64,000 nt of DNA from Tsuneonella amylolytica (GCF_003626915.1 NZ_CP032570.1:1426001-1490000), one strand, 5' to 3'; positions 7,525 to 16,636 are shown, counted from the stretch's first letter. Program-made: numbers and translations. Notes: generated by a model from the sequence alone, not told the origin.

Positions 7525-8573
7525 CACCTTTTCAGATCGAAGACTTCACCATCGACACCTACGCCCCGCCGCTGGTGATCGCCGAGGTCAGCGCCAACCA
7601 CAACCACTCGCTCGACCGGGCGCTGGAGATCGTCGATGCGGCCGCCGCGGCAGGCGCCAACGCGATCAAGCTGCAGACCTACACCGCCGACACGATGACG
7701 ATCGATCACTCGGAAGGCGAATTCTTCATCTCCGACCCGAACTCGCTGTGGAACGGCACGTCGCTCTACGACCTCTACAAGGAGGCCTACACCCCCTGGG
7801 AGTGGCACAAGCCGATCTTCGACCGCTGCCGCGAACACGGCATGATCGGCTTCTCCACCCCGTTTGATCCAACGGCGGTCGACTTTCTGGAAGATCTCGG
7901 GGTCCCCTGCCACAAGATCGCCAGCTTCGAGAACGTCGACCTGCCGCTGATCGCCAAGGTCGCGCGGACCGGCAAACCGATGATCATGTCGACCGGGATG
8001 GCGACTGCCGCCGAGATCGACGAGGCGGTCCGCACCGCGCGCGAGAACGGGTGCGAAAACCTCATCCTGCTGAAATGCACGAGTTCGTATCCGGCCGATC
8101 CGGCGAGCTCCAACCTGCTCACCATCCCCCACCTGCGCGAGATGTTCGGCTGCCACACCGGCCTGTCCGATCACACGATGGGCATCGGCGCGGCGGTCGC
8201 GGCCACGGCGCTGGGCGCAGTCGCGATCGAAAAGCACCTGACGATCGCCCGCGAGGACGGCGGGGTCGATTCGGCATTCTCGATGGAGCCGGACGAGCTC
8301 GCCGCGCTGGTCCGCGAGACGCGGACCGCCGCCGCGGCGCGGGGCACGGTGTCCTACGGCCCGAGCGAGGCCGAGAAGGGCAGCCTCGTCTTCCGCCGGT
8401 CGATCTACGTGGTGGAGGACGTCGCCGCTGGCGAGGAGCTGACCGAGACGAACCTGCGTCTCATCCGCCCCGGCCTCGGCCTCGCGCCCAAGCACTACGC
8501 CGACCTCGTCGGCAAGCGCGTCTCGCGCGACGTCAAGCGCGGTACGCCGGCGAGCTGGGACCTGATCGGCTGA
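7521..8573 (+). CDS. pseI: Pseudaminic acid synthase
   Basis: NeuB-family enzyme of 350 residues that condenses a 6-deoxy amino hexose with phosphoenolpyruvate to give a nonulosonic acid. The TIM-barrel NeuB domain (about 1-280) carries EVSANHNHSLDRALEIVDAA, KLQTYTADTMT and the metal-site region GLSDHTMG, and the C-terminal SAF (antifreeze-like) domain starts near residue 290 with RRSIYVVEDVAAGEEL. The wording of the N-terminal motif and the neighbouring PseG favour pseudaminic acid (PseI) over sialic (NeuB) or legionaminic (LegI) acid synthase. The start overlaps the formyltransferase stop by 4 bases; it is the last gene of the operon. Confidence 0.9.
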   Translation: MTPFQIEDFTIDTYAPPLVIAEVSANHNHSLDRALEIVDAAAAAGANAIKLQTYTADTMTIDHSEGEFFISDPNSLWNGTSLYDLYKEAYTPWEWHKPIFDRCREHGMIGFSTPFDPTAVDFLEDLGVPCHKIASFENVDLPLIAKVARTGKPMIMSTGMATAAEIDEAVRTARENGCENLILLKCTSSYPADPASSNLLTIPHLREMFGCHTGLSDHTMGIGAAVAATALGAVAIEKHLTIAREDGGVDSAFSMEPDELAALVRETRTAAAARGTVSYGPSEAEKGSLVFRRSIYVVEDVAAGEELTETNLRLIRPGLGLAPKHYADLVGKRVSRDVKRGTPASWDLIG

Positions 8574-8595
8574 CGCACGGGCCGCCGCCGCGTTC

Positions 8596-9822
8596 TCAGG
8601 GGCGCGGCGCGGCTCCGTTCCCTCGCTGCAGAAAGCGCCGCGGGATCAGCGAGCCGGTGAGGATCGCAAGCTGCACCGACTTCGCGGCCGCCATCGCAAG
8701 AAGATAGCCCGTCGTCCCGGCGCCCTGCGTCCACGCCGCCCCCGCCCCGATCACGAGCACCGCCGCCGCCGACCCCGCCGCCAGCGTCACGACCCGCTCC
8801 CGGTCGATCGCCACTACGGCGTATTCCAAGACCACGCACAGGAACGTGATCGAGACGAAGCAGGCGATGCCGACCTCGAGCAGGCCGATGTCGTACTTGG
8901 CCAGAAGGGCGTGGCCCACTTCGAAGTTCACTCCCCCGAATGCGGCCGCCAGGAGCGCGAGCGAAGTGCCGACGATGGCGGCCGCCGGAAACGACAATAG
9001 CCGCAGCGTGGGGCGCAGGCTCGCGCCCGCGCGCTGGACCTTGATGATCTGCGGCCCCGTCTTCTGGGCGAGGATGTTGACCACCACCTGACCGATCTGC
9101 GCGAACATCAACGCAAAGGCATAGGAGCCCGCAATGGCCGGCCCGGCCAGCGCCGCGACGACAGCGCGGTCGCCGCTGCCGATCATGTTCACCAGCAGGG
9201 CCGAGGTATAGAGATTGTAGTCGGCGGGTGCCTTCACCGGCGCCGCGCCGAACGGCAGCAGGTGCCGCAACGACCATGTGCCTTGCACCGTGATGAGCGC
9301 CATCGCCGCGATCTCGCCCACCAGGGCGCCGGTCCAGCCGTAAAGAAAACCGCCCAGCGGAACGAGCACGAACGCGGAGATCGAGCGGATGAAGCTGTAG
9401 CGCCAGATGAGGCCGGCATCGCCGATGCTGAGGTTGAGCGCGGACACCACGCGCCCGATGAGCGTGATGAGCGCCAGCGGCACGGCCAGCACCGTGAACA
9501 CGACTCCGTCCACACCCGCGATCAGGTAGCCGGCCGGGACCGCTGCGAGCGAACCCGCCAGGGTCAGCTTCGTCACGCGGAGCGATATCCACTTCGACGC
9601 GCCCACGAGCAAATCGGTCTCGCCGTCGGCCCAGTAGCGGGGGAAGCGCTTTATCGTCCCCTCGAGCAGGCCGAAGGACAGCAAGGCGGAGCCGACCGTC
9701 GCGGCACCCGCGGCACCCGCATAGGAACCGAACTGCGCGGCCGGCATTACCAGCGCCAGCACGAGCAGCTTGGCAAAGCCGAACGCGGCGGCCGCCCCCA
9801 TCATGACGATATAGACTGGCAT
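8596..9822 (-). CDS. Polytopic flippase-like polysaccharide export protein (Wzx type)
   Basis: Integral membrane protein of 408 residues with about 10 to 12 hydrophobic segments, alternating with short arginine-rich loops such as KRFPRYWADGETD. The pattern and length fit the MATE-like oligosaccharide flippase superfamily (Wzx, PST), which moves lipid-linked repeat units across the inner membrane. It is convergent with pseI (22 bases between stops) and divergent from the polymerase-like gene. Context in the glycan locus supports the role; the assignment rests on hydrophobicity and position rather than on a catalytic motif. Confidence 0.7.
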   Translation of the reverse strand: MPVYIVMMGAAAAFGFAKLLVLALVMPAAQFGSYAGAAGAATVGSALLSFGLLEGTIKRFPRYWADGETDLLVGASKWISLRVTKLTLAGSLAAVPAGYLIAGVDGVVFTVLAVPLALITLIGRVVSALNLSIGDAGLIWRYSFIRSISAFVLVPLGGFLYGWTGALVGEIAAMALITVQGTWSLRHLLPFGAAPVKAPADYNLYTSALLVNMIGSGDRAVVAALAGPAIAGSYAFALMFAQIGQVVVNILAQKTGPQIIKVQRAGASLRPTLRLLSFPAAAIVGTSLALLAAAFGGVNFEVGHALLAKYDIGLLEVGIACFVSITFLCVVLEYAVVAIDRERVVTLAAGSAAAVLVIGAGAAWTQGAGTTGYLLAMAAAKSVQLAILTGSLIPRRFLQRGNGAAPRP

Positions 9823-10059
9823 TGCTGGCAGGACTTCTTCGGGCCGAAACGCGGTGCGCGGCGGACGGTTCGAACAAGTCGGACGGCAAGTCCAGCCAAT
9901 TCTGGGCGTGCAAGGGCATCGAAGGGTCCCGGGTTCCGCCGCGCCCGTCCGATCTCTTGCCCCACCGGCAGCGAGGCGCTAAAGCATTGCGACAGACGCC
10001 GTTTCCGGGCCGTGCCGATATATTTGCGGGCCCGCGTCGACCAGCCGGAAAGGTGTGAC

Positions 10060-11313
10060 GTGAAGAAAGCGCTTTATCTCGTCGCGCTATTGTTTTGCCT
10101 GTTTCCCTATACGCAGATCATTCCGCTTGCGTCCTACACCCAGCCCTACGCTCTGGTGTTCAGTACGATGGCGGCAATCGTCGCGATACCGTTGGTGCAG
10201 GACAAGTTTCCGCGCGGCGACCTCACCGCACTGACGATCCTGGCGATGGCCGGCGTCCTCGGCTTCGTGGTGTCTTGCCTGCCGAACCCCTCCCCGCAGG
10301 ACTTCAAATACCTGCTGATTTACGTCTCGCCGCTCGTTTTCGCGGTGGCCGCCTTCGCGGTGACGCTGGAAGACCCCAAGATGGCCGATCGCGTCATCGT
10401 GTTCGCAGCCGGGGCATGGGTCCTTGTCGGTCTGATTCAGACGGTCATCAGCCCATCGTTCATGACGCAGCTCGTCGGCGAATTCAGCGATGCGGGCGAG
10501 GTTGTTATCGAATCGGGGCGCGGTACGCTCGGCTTCGCGCCCGAACCGACCCACTTCGGGTTTCACATGATCATCCTCGCCGCGCTCCTAGCGCTCGTCG
10601 GTGGGCGCAACCTCTTAGCGCTAGCCTGCCTGGCGACAGCCGTCCTTATCGCCCGTTCATCGAGCGCGGTGCTCGCGCTGTCGCTGGGCACGATCATCTA
10701 CCTTGCCGTATTCGGCCGGTGGGGCCGCTGGCTGCTGATCGCGATCGTGCCGCTCTATTTCATTCTCGGCGGCATTCTCGATTCCGGGCTGCTGCCAAAC
10801 GACCTGCGCGTGGTCCAGTTGCTCAAGTCATTCTACGAGGATCCGTGGTACCTGATCACCGCCGATACCAGCGCGAACATGCGTCTGGGAGGTATCTGGG
10901 TCGGGCTGCAGGAAAGCTTCGAACGCGGCTTCATCCCGGCCGGGCTCAATTCGGCGCAATGGGAAGCGGCCGTAGGCCCGATCATGGCGAGGAACCCGTG
11001 GCTCATCGGCCTCAGCCCGGCCGGCATCGCATCGGGCCTGCTCATCGTCGTCTATCAGCTCGGTGTGCTCGGGCTGGGACTCATGATCTATTTGACGGTG
11101 CGGATGCTGCGCGGCCTCCGATCGCATTTCGAGACCTTCCTGCTGTGCTCGGTCGTCTTCGTGTTCATGTCGCAGTACATGATCTCGACCCCGGGATACG
11201 GCCTGATCCTCGGCGTACTGGCGGCACGCCGCGTGCTTGCCGAGCGGGCCGATCTCGGGCAACGGCTGTCCGCCCCGACCACGCCGCCCAACCGGGCCCT
11301 GGCGGTCGCCTGA
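10060..11313 (+). CDS. O-antigen polymerase/ligase-like membrane protein
   Basis: A 417-residue polytopic protein with about 10 transmembrane helices and one large hydrophilic loop (about residues 240-310, from SGLLPNDLRVVQLLKSFYED to VGPIMARNPWLIG), the layout of Wzy polymerases and WaaL ligases. GTG at 10060 is taken as start because AAAGG lies 6 bases upstream and the hydrophobic N-terminus MKKALYLVALLFCLFPYT begins there; a longer in-frame reading upstream is not coding-like. It probably polymerises or transfers repeat units made by this locus, working with the divergent flippase. Family members share little sequence, so the role is inferred. Confidence 0.65.
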   Translation: MKKALYLVALLFCLFPYTQIIPLASYTQPYALVFSTMAAIVAIPLVQDKFPRGDLTALTILAMAGVLGFVVSCLPNPSPQDFKYLLIYVSPLVFAVAAFAVTLEDPKMADRVIVFAAGAWVLVGLIQTVISPSFMTQLVGEFSDAGEVVIESGRGTLGFAPEPTHFGFHMIILAALLALVGGRNLLALACLATAVLIARSSSAVLALSLGTIIYLAVFGRWGRWLLIAIVPLYFILGGILDSGLLPNDLRVVQLLKSFYEDPWYLITADTSANMRLGGIWVGLQESFERGFIPAGLNSAQWEAAVGPIMARNPWLIGLSPAGIASGLLIVVYQLGVLGLGLMIYLTVRMLRGLRSHFETFLLCSVVFVFMSQYMISTPGYGLILGVLAARRVLAERADLGQRLSAPTTPPNRALAVA

Positions 11314-11334
11314 TCCAAGCGAAAGAATGATCCC

Positions 11335-12459
11335 GTGAAAATTGCGATTACCGGAGGGATGGGCTTCATCGGCCAGGCGCTGGCGCGCCGCCTGATGAAC
11401 CAGGGGCACGCGGTGCTGCTGATCGACAACCTGTCTCCGCAGATACACGGCGAGCAGCCCTCGGTCACCGTGCCCGATGGGGCGGAGTTCCGCCGACTGG
11501 ACGTGCGCGACGTGATCGACGAGCCGTCGCTGTTCGAAGGCGTCGACGCGGTCTACCACTTCGCTGCCGAGACGGGGACGGCGCAGTCCATGTACCGCAT
11601 CCGCCACTACGTCTCCGTCAACGAAATGGGTACCGCCGCCCTTCTTGAGGCGCTGGCGAAGTGCGAGCGGCGGCCTTCACGGCTGATCCTGGCCTCCAGC
11701 CGCAGCGTCTACGGCGAAGGTGCCTATGCCGACCCGCGCGATCCGGGCCGCATCGTCCAGCCGGCCAGTCGTACGCCCGCCCAGCTTGCCGCAGGCGAGT
11801 GGGAGTTCCGCACGGCGGACGGACACCCGCTCGAGGCGGTGCCCACGCGCGAAGACATCGCCTTCGCGCCGGGTTCGGTCTATGCCGCGAGCAAGGCCGC
11901 GCAGGAGCTCCTGATCCGCTCGGCCGCCCCGGCGCTGGGCATCACGCCGGTCGTCCTGCGTTTCCAGAACGTCTACGGCGAGGGGCAGTCGCTCCAGAAC
12001 CCCTACACCGGGATCATTTCGATCTTCTTCAACCGCGCACGGCAGGGCCTGCCGATCGCGCTGTTCGAAGACGGTAAGGAAAGCCGCGACTTCATCCACA
12101 TCGACGACATCGTCGCGGGCCTCGTTGCCGCGCTGTCGGCCGACGTGCCGGACGGGGCCGCGATCAATCTCGGCGCAGGCGTCCCGACCACCGTGACCGA
12201 CCTTGCCGATGCGCTGCTGTCGGCAAGCGGCCACGCCGTGCCGGTCAGCGTGACAGGCGAATACCGGGTCGGCGACATCCGCCATTGCTACGCCGATCTC
12301 GGCAATGCGCGGAAGTACCTCGGTTTCGATCCGCAGGTGGACTTGGCGCAGGGGCTGATGCGCTTCTGCGCCTGGGCCGAGGGGCAGCCGACCTTTGCCG
12401 ACCGGTCCGAGAAGGCCATGGCGGAATTGCGCGAGCGCAAGCTCGCCTCGGCCGACTGA
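11335..12459 (+). CDS. NAD-dependent epimerase/dehydratase (sugar nucleotide modifying)
   Basis: Extended short-chain dehydrogenase of 374 residues. The NAD-binding motif TGGMGFIGQAL is at the N-terminus, the substrate serine region reads LASSRSVYGEG, and the YxxxK pair is Tyr183/Lys187 in YAASK. A segment of about 50 residues between them (from RIVQPASRTPAQ to PTREDIAFAPGS) is longer than in GalE and recalls dTDP-L-rhamnose 4-epimerase-type enzymes. The start is GTG 11335, shortly after the polymerase-like gene. It probably makes a nucleotide sugar for the repeat unit; specificity cannot be read from sequence. Confidence 0.78.
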   Translation: MKIAITGGMGFIGQALARRLMNQGHAVLLIDNLSPQIHGEQPSVTVPDGAEFRRLDVRDVIDEPSLFEGVDAVYHFAAETGTAQSMYRIRHYVSVNEMGTAALLEALAKCERRPSRLILASSRSVYGEGAYADPRDPGRIVQPASRTPAQLAAGEWEFRTADGHPLEAVPTREDIAFAPGSVYAASKAAQELLIRSAAPALGITPVVLRFQNVYGEGQSLQNPYTGIISIFFNRARQGLPIALFEDGKESRDFIHIDDIVAGLVAALSADVPDGAAINLGAGVPTTVTDLADALLSASGHAVPVSVTGEYRVGDIRHCYADLGNARKYLGFDPQVDLAQGLMRFCAWAEGQPTFADRSEKAMAELRERKLASAD

Positions 12460-12479
12460 GCGAGCGAGAGCGCAAGGCC

Positions 12480-13529
12480 ATGAGCGGGCCAGCCAGCCTC
12501 ACGGGGTCGCGCGTCCTGCTGATCGCGCCCCGCTTCTTCGGTTACGACGAGGCGATGACGCGCGAACTGAGGCGGCGGGGCGCAATCGTCGACGCGATCC
12601 CCGACCGCCCGATAAATTCGCCGTGGTACCACGCCGCGGCTCGCTTCGCGCCCGCCGCCACGAGACGCGCGACCGAGCGATACTATCGCCGGGCACTGAA
12701 GTCCTTTGGTGCCGATCGGTACGACCATGTCTTCGTGGTCAACGGGCAGACCGTCTCGCCGGCGTTGGTCCGCGACCTGAGGCGCGCGCATCCCGAAGCG
12801 CGCTTCGTGTTTTATCTCTGGGATTCGCTCGCCAACCGGCCGACCGCGCTCGGTCTCGTGCCGCTGTTCGACGTAGCGTTCTCGTTCGAGCGCGAGGTCG
12901 CGCGCAAGCACGGTATGCGCTTCCGCCCGCTGTTTTCCGACGACCACGCGAGCGCCGCCGGGCAGGGCGAGGCGTACGACATCTCTTTCATCGGAACTGC
13001 CCACACCGACCGGCACCGGGTGGTCGAGCGCCTTGACGCAACGTTGCCGCCGGGCACACGCCGATACTGGTACCTATTCCTCAAGGCGCCTTGGGTGCTC
13101 GCGGCCTATCGGCTGACCAATCCCGCATTCCGTGGTGCGAAGGCGGAAACGTTTACCTTCGCTCCGCTGGCGCGGGCCAAGGCACAGCAGGTCTTCGAGA
13201 GCAGCCGCGCCATCCTCGACATCGAACACGCTCGGCAGGACGGGCTGACGATGCGCACGCTGGAGGTGCTGTGCGCCGAGAAAAAGCTCGTGACGACCAA
13301 CGCCGACATTCGCGCCTACGCCTTCTATGACCCGGCGCGGATCGAGGTGATCGACCGCCAGGCGCCGCGCATCTCAGACGGTTTCCTGGACACCGCCGCG
13401 CCGCCGCTGGCGGAGGACGTCCGCCAGCGTTATACCATTGCGGGATGGATCGACGAACTCCTGTCGGACGAGGACCGCTCCGCCGTCCACCTGAAGGATG
13501 GATACTGGACGGGAACGGGTGATGAGTGA
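12480..13529 (+). CDS. Putative glycosyltransferase, CgeB-like
   Basis: A 349-residue protein I recognise only loosely. It has Rossmann-like N-terminal segments (SRVLLIAPRFFGYDEAMTRELRRRGA), a DHVFVVNGQTVSP strand, a YLWDS motif, then DISFIGTAHTDRH and a C-terminal part with SSRAILDIEHARQDGLTMRTLEVLCAEK. The last resembles the donor-site E-x7-E region of GT-B glycosyltransferases such as CgeB and capsule enzymes. ATG 12480 lies 20 bases after the epimerase stop, and the 3' end overlaps the acyltransferase gene by 8 bases. It is the only glycosyltransferase candidate in the locus. Confidence 0.55.
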   Translation: MSGPASLTGSRVLLIAPRFFGYDEAMTRELRRRGAIVDAIPDRPINSPWYHAAARFAPAATRRATERYYRRALKSFGADRYDHVFVVNGQTVSPALVRDLRRAHPEARFVFYLWDSLANRPTALGLVPLFDVAFSFEREVARKHGMRFRPLFSDDHASAAGQGEAYDISFIGTAHTDRHRVVERLDATLPPGTRRYWYLFLKAPWVLAAYRLTNPAFRGAKAETFTFAPLARAKAQQVFESSRAILDIEHARQDGLTMRTLEVLCAEKKLVTTNADIRAYAFYDPARIEVIDRQAPRISDGFLDTAAPPLAEDVRQRYTIAGWIDELLSDEDRSAVHLKDGYWTGTGDE

Positions 13530-14088
13530 TCCCCGCTCGCTCGGCTCGCTGCTCGCGTCCGATCTCGAACGCTATTACTATTACTACGGCCAGGCCGGAC
13601 GGCCCGTGCGCCGGCGCGACCTGTGGCGCAACTTGCTCATACCGCGCTGCGCGCCGGTCGGCTGGTATCGCCTAGCCCATGCGGCGCACCGCAACGGCCG
13701 GACCGGTATCGCCAAACTGTTGACGTGGCTCAATTTCTACCTCTACGGGGTGGAAATCAGCTCGGCTTGCGAGATCGGACCGCATTTCTTCATGCCGCAC
13801 GCGTCGGGCACGGTCATCGGCGCGAACCGCATCGGGGCCTACGCCGTGATCTACCATCAGGTGACGCTGGGCGCGAAGGAGGTCGAGCCTGCGCATGACC
13901 AGCGGCCCGTGGTGGGCGACCGCACCTTCATTGCATCGGGCGCGCGGATCATCGGACCGATCGTGCTGGGCGACGACGTTGCGGTCGGTGCGAACGCGGT
14001 CGTGACGAAGTCGTGCGGAAACGCGGTAACGCTCGTCGGTATTCCCGCGCAGGAAAGGCCGCGCGCCCTTACCGACGCCCGCGGATAG
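13522..14088 (+). CDS. Serine O-acetyltransferase-like hexapeptide-repeat acyltransferase
   Basis: Left-handed beta-helix acyltransferase of 188 residues. The helix begins near GVEISSACEIGPHFFMPH and continues through VIGANRIGAYAVIYHQVTLG to GDDVAVGANAVVTKS, ending in GIPAQ, the pattern of CysE-like proteins found in exopolysaccharide loci. Full-length CysE has a larger alpha-helical N-domain, so this shorter form more likely acylates a sugar or lipid-linked glycan than serine. ATG 13522 is preferred over an upstream ATG at 13498 because it gives the usual overlap with the preceding gene (8 bases). Confidence 0.72.
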   Translation: MSDPRSLGSLLASDLERYYYYYGQAGRPVRRRDLWRNLLIPRCAPVGWYRLAHAAHRNGRTGIAKLLTWLNFYLYGVEISSACEIGPHFFMPHASGTVIGANRIGAYAVIYHQVTLGAKEVEPAHDQRPVVGDRTFIASGARIIGPIVLGDDVAVGANAVVTKSCGNAVTLVGIPAQERPRALTDARG

Positions 14089-14091
14089 ACC

Positions 14092-15393
14092 TCAACTCGC
14101 CAGCCTGAGCGGCGGACGCGCGGGCGAGCGCGAGGCATCCGGCCAGATCCCGCGCGTGTCGTAGATCGCTGCGCCCACGCGCTCTTCCGGCGGGACGACG
14201 CGGAAGACGTCGTGATCGACCAGCACCACCAGCACGCCGCACGTCTCCAGCGCGGTGTCGATGTCGACCAGCGTCGCCCCGGTCCCTTCGAATTCGCGCG
14301 GGAGTTCGCGGGCGTAGGGCTCGACGATCCGCACCCGTTCGCCGAACTTTCGTGCCAGGCTGGCGGCGACGTAGCGCGCCGGGCTCTCGCGAAAGTCGTC
14401 GATGTTCGCCTTGAACGCCAGGCCTAGACAGGCGACCGGCACGCCCGGATGTGCCTCGACCAGCTCGGTCGCTTTCGCGACGACGTGGTGCATCTTGGCG
14501 TCGTTGACCTCGCGCGCGGTGCGGATGATCTTCGCTTCTTCCGGTGCGCCGTGGACGATGAACCACGGATCGACCGCGATGCAGTGCCCGCCCACGCCGG
14601 GGCCTGGCTGGAGGATGTCGACCCGCGGGTGCCGGTTGGCGAGGCGGATGACCTCCCACACGTCGAGCCCCATGCGATCGGCGATCATGCTGAGTTCGTT
14701 GGCGAACGCGATGTTGGTGTCGCGATAGGCGTTCTCAACCAGCTTGGTCATCTCGGCGCTGCGCGCATCGGTGGTGACGCAGGTACCGCGCACGAAGAGC
14801 TTGTAGAACGCCAGCGCCTTCCTCGCGCAGCGCGGGGTGATTCCGCCGATCGAGCGGTCGTTGTGCGTCAGTTCTTCCAGGATGCGTCCCGGCAGCACGC
14901 GTTCGGGGCAATAGGCGATCGACACGTCGGGCCGCCCCTCGGCGATGCCGGGCATGGCGAGATCGGGGCGGAGCGCCGCCAGCCGGTCGCGCAGCGCTTC
15001 GGTGGTGCCCACCGGCGAGGTCGATTCGAGGATTACGCAGTCGCCCTTTTTCAGCACCGCGGCGACATTGGTCGCGGCCGCGATCACGTAGCTGATGTCG
15101 GGCGTGTGATTGCCGTCCTTTTCGAACGGGGTCGGCACCGCGATGACGAAGACGTCGGCCGCCGCGATCTCGGTCGACGCGCGCAAGGTGCCGCGCTGAA
15201 CCATCGCCTGGACCAGACCGTCGAGATCGGCTTCCTCGATGTGGATTTCGCCGCGGTTGATCGTGTCGACGACGCGTTGGCTCACGTCGATACCGGTCAC
15301 ACGGCAATTGCTGCGCGCGATCACCGCCGCGGTCGGCAGCCCGATATAGCCGAGGCCGATGACGCACACTTCCGGATTGGTTTCGCCGCGCAT
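14092..15393 (-). CDS. wecC: UDP-N-acetyl-D-mannosamine dehydrogenase
   Basis: Oxidises UDP-ManNAc at C6 to UDP-ManNAc uronic acid with two NAD+. The 433-residue protein has an N-terminal Rossmann motif VIGLGYIGLPTA, the central helix ENAYRDTNIAFANELSMIA, the catalytic-cysteine motif GVGGHCIAVDPWF and a C-terminal domain starting GLAFKANIDDFRESPA, all typical of WecC/UDP-sugar 6-dehydrogenases. It lies downstream of wecB on the same strand, 68 bases away, so substrate and enzyme are encoded together. Its last bases run up to the convergent acyltransferase gene with a 3-base gap. Confidence 0.93.
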   Translation of the reverse strand: MRGETNPEVCVIGLGYIGLPTAAVIARSNCRVTGIDVSQRVVDTINRGEIHIEEADLDGLVQAMVQRGTLRASTEIAAADVFVIAVPTPFEKDGNHTPDISYVIAAATNVAAVLKKGDCVILESTSPVGTTEALRDRLAALRPDLAMPGIAEGRPDVSIAYCPERVLPGRILEELTHNDRSIGGITPRCARKALAFYKLFVRGTCVTTDARSAEMTKLVENAYRDTNIAFANELSMIADRMGLDVWEVIRLANRHPRVDILQPGPGVGGHCIAVDPWFIVHGAPEEAKIIRTAREVNDAKMHHVVAKATELVEAHPGVPVACLGLAFKANIDDFRESPARYVAASLARKFGERVRIVEPYARELPREFEGTGATLVDIDTALETCGVLVVLVDHDVFRVVPPEERVGAAIYDTRGIWPDASRSPARPPLRLAS

Positions 15394-15437
15394 GATATTC
15401 CCGCAATTGGTTTCGCGCGCAGGCTATAGGCGGAAGG

Positions 15438-15449
15438 GGTAAATTTACC
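15438..15449. promoter_or_regulatory. 12-bp perfect palindrome between wecB and wecC (possible operator)
   Basis: GGTAAATTTACC reads the same on both strands and is flanked by a further GGTAAC half-copy at 15450-15455. It sits in the 68-base wecB-wecC gap, upstream of wecC, next to a TATAGC stretch (15423-15428, minus strand) that could be a -10 element. AT-rich symmetric sites are rare in this GC-rich window. A regulator-binding function is inference only. Confidence 0.3.
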
Positions 15450-15461
15450 GGTAACGGTGTT

Positions 15462-16586
15462 TCAGCGCGCGGCCATCAGATCGACTATGCGTGCGGTCGC
15501 CCTGCCGTCGCCGAACGGATTGTGCGCCTTCGCCATCGCCTCGTAGGCGTGCGGATCGTCGAGCAGCCGGTTTGCCTCCGCCACGATGCGGTCCGCGTCG
15601 GTGCCCACAAGCCTGGCGGTCCCGGCCGCAATTCCTTCCGGCCGCTCGGTCGTCTCGCGCATCACCAGCACCGGCTTCCCCAGCGCGGGCGCTTCCTCCT
15701 GTACTCCGCCGCTGTCGGTCAGCATCAGGGTGCTGATCGCCAGAAGGCGCGCGAAGTGCGGGTAGTCGAGCGGCTCGATCAGGGCGACGTTGTCCAGCCC
15801 CGCGAGCCGCTCGTTCATCACGGCGCGCACGTTGGGATTGAGGTGGACGGGAAAGATCACCGCAACGTCGTCGCGTTCGGCGAGGCGGCGGACCGCCGAG
15901 GCGATTCCCTCCATCCCGTCGCCGAAGTTCTCCCGCCGATGGCTGGTCATCCCGATGATGCGCTTGCCCGCGAACCGCCGCTCCAGATCGGCGAGACCCG
16001 CCGCGAGAGCGGGCTCGCGTTCGATCTTTGCGGTCACCCAGTGGAGCGCGTCGATGACCGTGTTGCCGGTCACGTGTATCGTCTCGGGCGCGACGTTCTC
16101 GCGGCGCAGCGCTTCCGCCGCGGTTTCGGTGGGGGCGAAGTGCAGCGCGGCGAAGGCGCCCACGATTTTGCGGTTAACCTCTTCCGGCCACGGATGGTGG
16201 ATGTTGCCGCTCCGCAGGCCGGCTTCGACGTGCGCGACAGGAATCTTGCGGTAATAGGCTGCCAGAGCGCCGGCCATCGCGGTCGCGGTGTCGCCCTGCA
16301 CCACGACCCAGTCGGGCCGTTCGGCGTCGAGCACGCGGCCGATCCCGGTAAGGAGGTTGGCGGTCAGCGCGTCGAGCGTCTGGTCGGGCTGCATAAGGTC
16401 GAGATCGTGGCCCGGCACGATGCCCGCAATCTCGAGAACCTGGTCGAGCATGCCGCGATGCTGGCCCGATACGCAGGTCCGGCTCTCGAACCGCTCGTCG
16501 GCGGCCAGCGCATGCACAAGCGGGAAGAGCTTGATCGCTTCCGGCCGGGTGCCGAACACGGTGAGGACCTTGCGGACGTTCGTCAT
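15462..16586 (-). CDS. wecB: UDP-N-acetylglucosamine 2-epimerase (non-hydrolysing)
   Basis: Interconverts UDP-GlcNAc and UDP-ManNAc. The 374-residue length and motifs fit the family: FGTRPEAIKLFPL at the N-terminus, VQGDTATAMAGALAAYY, HVEAGLRSGN, TSHRRENFG and the UDP-site motif DSGGVQEEAP. It lies between rmlB and wecC on the minus strand, so it can make the substrate for the adjacent dehydrogenase. Gap to rmlB is 50 bases, compatible with one transcript rmlB-wecB-wecC. Confidence 0.94.
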   Translation of the reverse strand: MTNVRKVLTVFGTRPEAIKLFPLVHALAADERFESRTCVSGQHRGMLDQVLEIAGIVPGHDLDLMQPDQTLDALTANLLTGIGRVLDAERPDWVVVQGDTATAMAGALAAYYRKIPVAHVEAGLRSGNIHHPWPEEVNRKIVGAFAALHFAPTETAAEALRRENVAPETIHVTGNTVIDALHWVTAKIEREPALAAGLADLERRFAGKRIIGMTSHRRENFGDGMEGIASAVRRLAERDDVAVIFPVHLNPNVRAVMNERLAGLDNVALIEPLDYPHFARLLAISTLMLTDSGGVQEEAPALGKPVLVMRETTERPEGIAAGTARLVGTDADRIVAEANRLLDDPHAYEAMAKAHNPFGDGRATARIVDLMAAR

Positions 16587-16636
16587 GACCGCAGGCCCCT
16601 ACACCCCAAATGCTACGAAAACGCCAACCGGGGCGG

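Noticed and set aside
8586-8609. GC-rich hairpin near the pseI and flippase 3' ends (CGCCGCG with CGCGGCG)
   Set aside because: A 7-bp stem lacks a U-run and overlaps the flippase coding end, so I do not call a terminator.
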